Below are positions 1-6,800 of a stretch of 7,094 bases of DNA, piece by piece (positions within the stretch are counted from its first letter, which is position 1; every line of letters starts with the position of its first letter). The notes below the pieces were generated by a model that had not been told where the DNA came from, did no database searches, and saw only the letters and a program-made list of their open reading frames with translations. The position numbers and the translations under genes are program-made. Source of the DNA: Bacteroidota bacterium (GTDB lineage Bacteria; Bacteroidota; Bacteroidia; Chitinophagales; Chitinophagaceae); contig JAEZJD010000273.1 in the NCBI GenBank assembly GCA_023436425.1, positions 1 through 7,094 of the forward strand. Reading direction: 5' to 3'.

Positions 1-418
1 TGCGTCCGTCAGCCAATGTCAGAACAGCCTTGTCGCCGCCGGGTGCCAGATCCTGTGGAACTGCGGCATTGGTAATGCCTTCTCCGGAACTCGCCGTAGT
101 CGTTCGGTGGGGAAGAAGGTATATAGCGGCACCGGCGATTAGAATAAAAACAGCCGCAGCCGCGAACCTGACCAAACCAGGCATTCGTCTCACTGCTGAT
201 TTCCTACGCTGCAGCAGAATGGTTTGAATAATCGTTTCCCAACGTTTTTCATCATATTCCACATCATTGCTGGAAATAATATGATCCTGTATCATTTCTT
301 CCCAGGCATGAGCATCTGTCTTCACCAATTCGTCAAACAGCTCTTGCTGTTCTGAATCGCTGGCAAGTCCTTTCGCGTATCTCTGAAATAAAAATTGATA
401 ATATTCTTTGCCTTCCAT
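1..418 (-). CDS. FecR-family anti-sigma factor (partial, C-terminus beyond left edge)
   Basis: The first 139 residues are visible, from an ATG at 418; the frame runs open off the left edge. Family knowledge: FecR-like proteins span the inner membrane, hold an ECF sigma factor through their cytoplasmic N-terminus, and receive a signal in the periplasm from the N-terminal domain of a TonB-dependent transporter. Seen here: an acidic, helical cytoplasmic region (about 1-70, beginning MEGKEYYQFLFQRYAKG), a basic stretch (RRKSAVRR, 71-78), one membrane segment (about 83-102, rich in Ala, Ile and Leu), a Ser/Thr/Gly linker, and then the hallmark start of the FecR domain, APGGDKAVLTLADG (about 125-138). 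A typical member has roughly 330-400 residues, so more than half is missing. It lies 69 bases after the sigma-factor stop, in the same direction, as expected for a sigma/anti-sigma pair. An in-frame TTG at 454 is possible, but the ATG gives the standard family N-terminus. No clear Shine-Dalgarno sequence is seen. Confidence 0.93.
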   Translation of the reverse strand, partial: MEGKEYYQFLFQRYAKGLASDSEQQELFDELVKTDAHAWEEMIQDHIISSNDVEYDEKRWETIIQTILLQRRKSAVRRMPGLVRFAAAAVFILIAGAAIYLLPHRTTTASSGEGITNAAVPQDLAPGGDKAVLTLADGR

Positions 419-487
419 TGCTGCTCTAATGATTACTGAAAAAGACGCCGACAAATAACTGCAGTCCTACCGGGAAGGAAAAAGTTT

Positions 488-1078
488 TCAATAAAAGGGA
501 AGAAACAAAATTACAGGCAGGTACACTCCTCGTTTTTTGATGATATAAGCCTGAATAAACTTAAGCGCAGAAGTCAATTGATTTTTTACAGTGCTTTCCG
601 ATAAGCCCATTCGTTCGGAAATTTGCTTCCGGTTAAGTCCTTCCACCCTGCTCAATATAAACACCTGACGACGACCGGACGGCAGCTTTTCAACGGCTTC
701 AGCAACCAGCTTATTTAGTTCTGAGGCATCCAATTTAAGTTCCAGGCTGTCATCGGCTTCAGTTTGCCCTTCCTGCAAGACGCTTGAATGTTTTATGTTC
801 CGGGCCTTCGTTCTGAGAGAAGAAAGCGCAAGATTGGAGGCTATTCTGTAAAGCCAGCCACCAGGATTTTCAATTTCAGGTAAGCTTGCCCTGTTTAGCC
901 ATAACTTCAGGAAAACATCTTGAACGATTTCCTCAGCCTCGGCTTCTGACTTGGTTAAGCTGAGCATGGCCGGAAACAGCTTTGCATTGTAGATGTGAAA
1001 TATTTTCCGGAATGCAGTTTCATTTCCCCCGGCGATCTGAAGAAATAAATCTCTCTCAATATGAATATCTCCCGCCAC
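488..1078 (-). CDS. ECF-type RNA polymerase sigma-70 factor (FecI-like, Bacteroidota type)
   Basis: A 196-residue protein of usual length for an extracytoplasmic-function sigma factor, which would direct RNA polymerase to a small set of promoters once its anti-sigma factor releases it. Seen: sigma region 2 (about 20-92), with EAEEIVQDVFLKLW (47-60) in region 2.2 and NPGGWLYRIASNLALSSLR (71-89) covering the -10 recognition part; a variable acidic linker (about 95-122); and sigma region 4 (about 124-176), with LPSGRRQVFILSRVEGLNRK and the helix-turn-helix ISERMGLSESTVKNQL. After region 4 comes a short basic then hydrophobic tail (RGVYLPVILFLPFY), often seen in Bacteroidota FecI-like factors. 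The start is GTG at 1078: the in-frame TGA at 1093-1091 rules out anything much further upstream, and the next in-frame ATG would remove much of region 2. The following gene is a FecR-type anti-sigma factor. A terminator separates it from the transporter operon to its right, so its target is probably the locus beyond the left edge. Confidence 0.95.
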   Translation of the reverse strand: MAGDIHIERDLFLQIAGGNETAFRKIFHIYNAKLFPAMLSLTKSEAEAEEIVQDVFLKLWLNRASLPEIENPGGWLYRIASNLALSSLRTKARNIKHSSVLQEGQTEADDSLELKLDASELNKLVAEAVEKLPSGRRQVFILSRVEGLNRKQISERMGLSESTVKNQLTSALKFIQAYIIKKRGVYLPVILFLPFY

Positions 1079-1083
1079 TACAT
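1076..1083 (-). promoter_or_regulatory. Start region of the sigma gene: ATG-TAG start-stop overlapping the GTG start
   Basis: Read on the minus strand the bases are ATGTAGTG. An ATG (1083-1081) is followed at once by the stop TAG (1080-1078), whose final G is the first base of the GTG that starts the sigma factor. The ATG is not in frame with the sigma gene. No Shine-Dalgarno sequence precedes it. The arrangement is seen directly; any effect on translation, such as a ribosome held at the start-stop or re-initiating at GTG, is inference. Confidence 0.4.
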
Positions 1084-1090
1084 TGGTTAA

Positions 1091-1120
1091 TCAAGATAAA
1101 ATTATAGAAACGATCTCAAT
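1091..1120 (-). promoter_or_regulatory. Weak candidate promoter for the sigma/anti-sigma unit
   Basis: The 113-base gap before the sigma gene follows a terminator, so a promoter is expected here. On the minus strand ATTG (1120-1117) and TATCTTGA (1098-1091) lie 18 bases apart, a partial match to the Bacteroidota housekeeping pattern TTTG, about 19 bases, TAnnTTTG. An overlapping alternative -7 element is TAATTTTA (1104-1097), without a well-spaced partner. Either would give a very short leader before the GTG. The region is AT-rich, so chance matches are likely. Confidence 0.2.
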
Positions 1121-1143
1121 ACCCGCTGATTTTGAAAGTGCAG

Positions 1144-1173
1144 AAAAAAAGAGAAGCAGATGCTTCTCTTTTT
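1144..1173 (-). terminator. Intrinsic terminator of the SusC-SusD-thioredoxin operon
   Basis: A 12-base-pair inverted repeat (1146-1157 with 1162-1173) has a 4-base loop (1158-1161). Its core is GAGAAGC paired with GCTTCTC, extended by an A-run on one side and a T-run on the other. Read on the minus strand it ends in seven Ts (1150-1144). It begins 18 bases after the TGA of the thioredoxin-like gene. The mirror form ends in five Ts on the plus strand, so it might also stop plus-strand transcription. It separates the transporter operon from the sigma/anti-sigma unit. Confidence 0.85.
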
Positions 1174-1191
1174 AAATGTAATGGCTCATCG

Positions 1192-2319
1192 TCACCTGAT
1201 AAACTCCGCGAGCTGCTCAGTCAAATCTTCTCCTCTCAAATTTTTTGCAATGATAATCCCTTCCGGATTGACAAGTACGTTTTGCGGGACGGCAGTAACA
1301 CCATATTTCACCGCAACCTCATTTCTGAATCCTTTTAGATCACTCACTTGCATCCAGGGTAATCCGTCCTTTTCCACTGCCTTTAGCCATGCAGCCCGGC
1401 TGTCATCTACCGACACACCAACTATCTCAAAGTTTTTATTTCTGAAGTGCTGATACGCTTTCAGCAGGTGTGGATTTTCTGCCCGGCATGGCACGCACCA
1501 GCTGGCCCAAAAATCCACGAGCACATATTTGCCCCGCATCGATGAAAGGGTGAAACCTTGACCCGCAGTATCCGCCTGGGTGAAATCAAATGACTTCCCG
1601 ATGGCCATCTGCCTTGCTTTTTCATATTTTTCAGTGATCTTTTTTCCCGTAAAAGAGCGTAATACACGTGGGCTCAAGGCACTGTAGTAACGATCGAATG
1701 TTGAATCGATCACCGTTGTTTTTTCGCTGTTCACCAAATCAACAGTAACATACGAATCAGGATGCCCGAAAATAAATGCATCAAGAACCTCCTCCATCTT
1801 TGCGTGCAGCGGTCTTGCTTCTGCCTGAATGGCTTTGATAAGAACTGTGTCCTTTCGTTTTGCGTAATACACTTTGGAAAAACGGTCGCTCACGTCCCTC
1901 CATTGCCTGAGCAGTCCGCCCATTTTGGAGTTGTACTCCATAAAATCCTTTTGCGCCTGCCCACCTGTTATTGTCGCTGTTTTAATACTGTCGATCCCCT
2001 CAACAGCGTACTTCCCTTTTTCCAGGTAAAATTGCTGACTGTCATAATGGGCGGAGCGCCTACCCGTGTCTTGTTCAACGGGAAGCAGGGAAAGAAACGC
2101 CTTGTTGCCGTAGGCCGTGGTACCCTTTAGCGTGAACTTTCCATTTGTCAAAAAGGCTGTATCATTTATGGTCTTTCCCTGGCTGTTCACAAATGTCAAT
2201 ATAACCATCTTGTTTGAACCCGCTTTTGCCAGCCGGCCTGATATGGTGAAGGGATCCTGCGCCATGCACAACATGCCGTTCAGGAAATATATTGTACAAA
2301 TTATTGATCGAACTTTCAT
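1192..2319 (-). CDS. Exported TlpA-like thioredoxin-fold protein with N-terminal DUF4369-like domain
   Basis: A 375-residue exported thiol-disulfide protein of the TlpA/ResA/AhpC-TSA type. Seen: a signal peptide at about 1-20, with cleavage most likely after CMA; a beta-rich N-terminal part (about 22-120, starting FTISGRLAKAG) resembling the DUF4369 domain that often precedes this fold in Bacteroidota; a helical middle (about 121-240, with ERKD-rich stretches); and a C-terminal thioredoxin domain (about 241-375). The active site is WCVPC (C275 and C278) after YVLVDFWAS, and the cis-proline lies in TAVPQ (P345), so both catalytic features are intact. C275 and C278 are the only cysteines in the mature protein. 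Family knowledge suggests a periplasmic or membrane-associated reductase or thiol-exchange role; the partner is unknown. It lies 60 bases after susD, before the operon terminator, and such genes often accompany SusC/SusD pairs in Bacteroidota. The ATG at 2319 is supported by the signal peptide that follows it. Confidence 0.92.
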   Translation of the reverse strand: MKVRSIICTIYFLNGMLCMAQDPFTISGRLAKAGSNKMVILTFVNSQGKTINDTAFLTNGKFTLKGTTAYGNKAFLSLLPVEQDTGRRSAHYDSQQFYLEKGKYAVEGIDSIKTATITGGQAQKDFMEYNSKMGGLLRQWRDVSDRFSKVYYAKRKDTVLIKAIQAEARPLHAKMEEVLDAFIFGHPDSYVTVDLVNSEKTTVIDSTFDRYYSALSPRVLRSFTGKKITEKYEKARQMAIGKSFDFTQADTAGQGFTLSSMRGKYVLVDFWASWCVPCRAENPHLLKAYQHFRNKNFEIVGVSVDDSRAAWLKAVEKDGLPWMQVSDLKGFRNEVAVKYGVTAVPQNVLVNPEGIIIAKNLRGEDLTEQLAEFIR

Positions 2320-2324
2320 AAATA

Positions 2325-2335
2325 TTCAATTGATG
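2325..2335 (-). promoter_or_regulatory. 11-base leader element before the thioredoxin-like gene (copy 2)
   Basis: On the minus strand CATCAATTGAA ends exactly 5 bases before the ATG at 2319. The same 11 bases stand at the same distance before susD (3808-3798). The core TCAATTGA is a perfect palindrome. No Shine-Dalgarno sequence is present in this leader, so the element may help ribosome placement or bind a regulator; both ideas are inference. Confidence 0.4.
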
Positions 2336-2354
2336 GCGGCGAACTCAATGCCGC
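2336..2354 (-). other. Small GC-rich hairpin between susD and the thioredoxin-like gene
   Basis: GCGGC (2354-2350 on the minus strand) can pair with GCCGC (2340-2336) around a 9-base loop in the 60-base spacer. There is no T-run, so it is not an intrinsic terminator. It could affect RNA stability or be chance, since a 5-base-pair stem is weak evidence. Confidence 0.2.
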
Positions 2355-2379
2355 ACAAGAGTTTGACGAAAACAAGGTT

Positions 2380-3792
2380 TTAGGGATTGTCCTGCATGCC
2401 GGGGTTTTCACCAAGGATTTTTGGCGGAATGCGAAAGACAAATTGGTTGATATTATTTAGTGTGTACGTTTCTTTTACCACACCGCTCGCATCATAAACT
2501 TTGTGTTGATAAGTGGTGGCGCCAAACAGTGGATCTACCCAAAGCCTCCGCATATCAAACCAGCGGTAGCCTGTTACCGAAAATTCTCTAATACGCTCTT
2601 CCATAATGAACTGCAGCAAAGCTTTCTTGTTGGTTTGCGCCGCTGCAGGAACTTTTGCATCTGCAGCCGGCATACGATTCGCACGGAAAAACTCCAACTC
2701 ACTCACGGCTCCCGCAATGTCATCATTTCTTGCTTTTAATTCGGCTCTGAACAAATAGAGTTCAGGCACACGAATACCCCAGAAACTAACAGTCGTACTG
2801 CCACGTCTGACCAATTTCAGACCGTTTGGAAAAGTGAACGAATTCGTCAGCCATTTTGCCCTGCGCACGTCGGTCGGTCCGTACAATGCATCCGCTTCCG
2901 GCGTAAGGTACACAAGTGTTTGGGATCCGCTCAGGTAAACGTTAGACATCACTTTTGCATATACATTTTCCTGGTCGTTGGGCGCTGTCGGAAAACCCGG
3001 AAAAGCAGTGTTGTAGTTCAGCAGCAATGTGGGTGCAGTCGATGCCGATTGAGCAAGATTACTGATTGATTCGTTCAACAGAGGCATTGCTTCTGTAAAC
3101 TTGCCCATAAAGATGTACACCTTGGCCAATAATCCCTGAGCAGCAGCTTTCGACATCCGCGAACGGTGCGGCACACCGGTGTACATCAAATTAGGAATAG
3201 CCTTCGTCAAATCACTTACGATAAGATCATACACCTCTTGCACTGTAGCTCTGGTGTAAGGGCCGCCGTTAATGTCAGCCTCTTTGATAATCGGAAATCC
3301 GGGGTCCGTGGATGCCGTTGCTGCGTTATACGGTTTGCCATAGTAGTTGATCAGCAAAAAGTATGTCCACGCCCTGCCGGCATAAGCTTCCGCCTGCAGC
3401 GATTTCTTAACTGCCTCGGTTCCTTCCGTGGACTCCATAACCTCATTGATAATCTTGTTGTACATGTACAACCCCTTGACTGGTGTCAGCGTTTCTTTTG
3501 CATCTTCCTCAGGCGTATAAATATTGAAATCCCACTTGAACAATTGTTTGTCCCGCAACGATGCACTCGACCACGCCGGTTCCTTCACCGTCACTTCATC
3601 GCCTGGTAGCACCTGTCCATCAGCGCCGGTAATTACAATTAAATCAAGGTTGTTCAGCAAAAGGTCGTAATCACTTGTTTTACTGGCGATCACTCTTCCC
3701 TTTGGCTTTATCTCCAAAAACGATTTTTTACACGAAGTCAAAAAAATCAATGTTAGTAGAATGACCCCGTAGGTATATAGTTTATTACTCAT
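2380..3792 (-). CDS. susD-like: SusD/RagB-family outer-membrane nutrient-binding lipoprotein
   Basis: A 470-residue surface lipoprotein that, by family knowledge, sits as a lid on its SusC partner and captures the substrate. Seen: a lipoprotein signal peptide with lipobox LTSC (acylated Cys at 21) followed by KKSFLEIKPKG, typical of SusD N-termini; the N-terminal SusD-like domain (about 22-215) with the helical motif EAYAGRAWTYFLLINYYGKPY near 135-155; a TPR-like helix pair around 211-245 (AAAQGLLAKVYIFMGKFTEA); and the C-terminal SusD/RagB domain (about 260-470) with EERIREFSVTGYRWFDMRRL (398-417) and the family ending RIPPKILGENPGMQDNP. At 470 residues it is compact compared with many glycan-binding SusDs (about 500-650). 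It starts 17 bases after the susC stop, so the two are surely co-transcribed. The ATG at 3792 directly precedes the signal peptide. Family membership is firm; the ligand cannot be told from sequence. Confidence 0.96.
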   Translation of the reverse strand: MSNKLYTYGVILLTLIFLTSCKKSFLEIKPKGRVIASKTSDYDLLLNNLDLIVITGADGQVLPGDEVTVKEPAWSSASLRDKQLFKWDFNIYTPEEDAKETLTPVKGLYMYNKIINEVMESTEGTEAVKKSLQAEAYAGRAWTYFLLINYYGKPYNAATASTDPGFPIIKEADINGGPYTRATVQEVYDLIVSDLTKAIPNLMYTGVPHRSRMSKAAAQGLLAKVYIFMGKFTEAMPLLNESISNLAQSASTAPTLLLNYNTAFPGFPTAPNDQENVYAKVMSNVYLSGSQTLVYLTPEADALYGPTDVRRAKWLTNSFTFPNGLKLVRRGSTTVSFWGIRVPELYLFRAELKARNDDIAGAVSELEFFRANRMPAADAKVPAAAQTNKKALLQFIMEERIREFSVTGYRWFDMRRLWVDPLFGATTYQHKVYDASGVVKETYTLNNINQFVFRIPPKILGENPGMQDNP

Positions 3793-3797
3793 TTTAG

Positions 3798-3808
3798 TTC
3801 AATTGATG
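3798..3808 (-). promoter_or_regulatory. 11-base leader element before susD (copy 1)
   Basis: On the minus strand CATCAATTGAA stands 5 bases before the susD ATG, inside the 17-base susC-susD gap. It is identical in sequence and spacing to the copy before the thioredoxin-like gene (2335-2325). The stop codon of susC overlaps its immediate upstream flank. As there is no room for a promoter, a role in translation is more plausible than transcription control, but this is inference. Confidence 0.4.
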
Positions 3809-3809
3809 A

Positions 3810-6800
3810 TTAGAACGAAAGATTTGCACCAAATGCCAAAGTCTTTTGATTAAAAGGAATTACCAGGTCCTGAAACTCCGGATCAATGCCATATTTGTTC
3901 GCCTTCCAGAGAAGGACATTACCCACCTGCACCCTGAAAGTGACTCCCTGGGAATGTATTTTTTCTGTCAGATTGCTGGGCAAATCGTAAAAAAGTGTCA
4001 GATCGCGAAGCTTTGCAAATGATGCATCAACGATATTGCTGCTGCCACGGGTGAAGTAATCTGTGTTGGTAAGGGCAGCTATAGGATTCGCGTTTGTTAT
4101 GTAAGGAGGAATATCAGTGAACGCCTCATCGCCGGCAACTTTCCACCTGTTTAGAAAGTCGGGAGAAACGTTGTGATCCAAACGTCCGCCGAAAATGACA
4201 TTGCGGTACCTTCTCATTTTATGACCCATCTGATAGATCACGTTGGCTGAAAGACGAAAATTTTTGTACTGCAGATCATTGTTGAAGCCTCCGTTCCACA
4301 CCGGTTGATAACTGCCCATGTAAACAATATCTTCTGGTTTGGTAATGGCTTTGTCGCTGGTAACCTTGCCGTCAGCAAGGCTGATTTGCGTCTTACCGGT
4401 ATTGTCCAGCCCCACATAATCATAAGCAAACAGCGTAAAAGCAGGCAGTCCTTCCTTCAACGCCTGTTGCACTTGCGTAGCGCCCGTTGAAACAACAGCG
4501 CCATTCGCTAATTTGATGATCTTGTTTTTATTGTAGGCAAACGTAAGTAGCGTACTCCAGTTAAAGTTCCGACTTGTAACGTTCAACGATTTCAAATTCA
4601 ACTCAACACCTTTGTTAGATATATTTCCCTGGTTTCCCACTACAGCAGGCCATCCATTCAGGCTGTTGGGATAAATTAATCCTATCAGATTATCGGTCTT
4701 CTTATCATAAGCATCGATGCTGCCGCTAAGGCGCGCGTTAAGAACCGAGAAGTCAAGACCAATGTTCAGCGTTTGAGTTCTTTCCCAGGTCAGCTTGGGA
4801 TTTCCCGGCGTTACAATGCGCAAGCCGATATTGCCGGGGAAGAACGCACTTCCCACTGGACCGGTGATGTCTTGCGACGCGGCAGTGCCAGGATTGGGAG
4901 AATTACCGGTAATACCATAAGTCAAACGGACTCCGAGTAGTTGCACCCAGGGCACGCTGCGCATAAAATCTTCGTTGCTCATCAACCATTTTGCACCGGC
5001 ACTCCATACAGGTTTGTTTTGGGCCGACTTATCCTTTCCAAACAAATTGCTTTGGTCTATGCGCCAACTTGCATTAAAGGTGTATTTGCGATCATACGTG
5101 TAAGCTGAATTTGCATAATAAGATGTAAAACGCGACGTCGTTTCATTGGTAGAGAATGCATCGTTTGTGAGCGTGCTCGCAACACTGACATAGTTCGGCC
5201 AAACAGTATTCATCAGAAAGCCTCCCAGTGTTTTATAATCTACAGCAGCATGGGTTAAGAGATCTTCGTCAAACCCTCTCACCCGGCTTGTCATATTCGT
5301 TGTGAATTGCTCTTGCGCCTCTTGTCCGGCAAGGGCGGTCAGTTGGTGCCGCTTCCACGAATTGTCATAAACCATTTGGTTGCGAACCGTCCAGTTTCTA
5401 TTTTCTCCATTGATCGTTGTGAGCCTGCCACCATTGGTCGGCAAATAATAGGTCGGAACTGTGCTGGCGTTGGGAGCTACCGTAAACTGCACAATTTCTT
5501 TTCTTACCGTGTAACTGGTAAGCCTTTCAAGATCACGTTGTTTTCTGTTCCCTTTGATGTATCCGTAAGTGCCCACAAATCGAAGCCCCTTTACCAGATC
5601 AACTTCCACCCCACCGTTGATACGGGCCTGTAAAAATTCAAAATTGGTATAGCCCCGGTTGAATTCATCAAGCGGATTGTACTCCAGACTGAAACGGCTG
5701 CGCGCCTGCCATGAGGCTATTACGGAATCAGACAACCCTGTTAGAAACGGAATGTTCAGGTTGTTTCCATTGGCATCTTGAAACAGTTGATACGGCAGGA
5801 ATTGATAATTGGTTTGATAATTCCTTTGTGCAGAACTGTTATTGTTCGATATATCCGTCAACACGTTGAACCGCAACCATGGTGCAACGCGTATGTTTTG
5901 ATTCAGATTCATTTTGTAGTTCTGGTTCTTTTCTCCCGGCTGGTCACTTTTCGTATCAGTATAATTGAAGGAACCATAGAACGCATACTTATCACCGCCG
6001 CCTGTAAGCGACAGTGTATGGCTGCTTAGAACAGCCTTGCGATAAAATAAATCGCTGATTTGATTCATATTATTAATGGCGGCGAGGCTGTCAAGTTGTG
6101 CATTTGCCTGAGTCGCACTGATCAGTCCACGGGCTTGATTGTACAGAATGACCTCGTGAGGTGGCAGTATTCCGCCGGTGTTGGGAAAGGACCCAACACT
6201 GCTCCACGGATATTGACCGAGATAACCTGGAGTGTTGAAAATTTCTTTTCCGGCATCAATAAACTCGCGGCTGGAAAGCACCGGCGAATAGTCAAGATCA
6301 GGCCTTCCCTGAATATTGGTGAAGCCATTATAATTGACACGCATCTTACTGTTGAAAGAGCCTTTCTTCGTGGTAATGACAATAACACCGTTCGCAGCCC
6401 GGGCGCCCCAGATGGACGCAGCCGTTGCATCCTTCAAAAGCACAATGCTTTCTACGTCCTGTGGGTTGATGGTGGTAAGCCCCGGCATCAGCAACGGATC
6501 ATCCTGTGGGTTGGGACTGGCAAGGTCGGGCATAATAAGTCCATCAACAACGTAGAGCGGCTGAGTGCTGGTCGCCTGCGACGACAGCACAGAACCCCCA
6601 ATGGTTGAAAGCCCCCGCACAAGCAAAGGACTCCTCGCCGGCGTTTGATTTACAACGAGTCCCGGCAGCAACCCATCCAAATTTTGCAATACGTTCAGCG
6701 ATGTTGTTCGGTTTGCAACAACACCCATGTCTGCTTTGGAAAATGAACCGGCACTCCTTTCTTTGCTGATGGTCTGGTAACCTGTGTTCACCGTTACTAC

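Noticed and set aside
458..465. Palindrome ACTGCAGT between the sigma and FecR genes
   Set aside because: Only 8 bases, with no second copy in a meaningful place; no support as an operator.
574..581. A third TCAATTGA, inside the sigma gene
   Set aside because: It encodes part of conserved region 4 (NQLTS), is not near a start codon and lacks the full 11-base element, so it is taken as chance.
1762..2130. Plus-strand open frame of 122 codons, cysteine-rich in its first half
   Set aside because: It is antisense to the thioredoxin-like gene; the cysteines come from the complement of that gene's codons and form no known motif.
2257..2319. Thioredoxin-like protein as a lipoprotein through Cys18
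   Set aside because: The residues before Cys18 (GML) do not fit a lipobox; cleavage after Ala20 as an ordinary signal peptide fits better.
3166..3609. Plus-strand open frame of 147 codons opposite susD
   Set aside because: Antisense shadow of a clearly recognised SusD gene; its protein shows no domain or start signal.
6060..6608. Plus-strand open frame of 182 codons opposite the susC plug region
   Set aside because: It lies wholly antisense to a strongly conserved SusC coding region, has no recognisable domain, and is explained by the codon use of the true gene.
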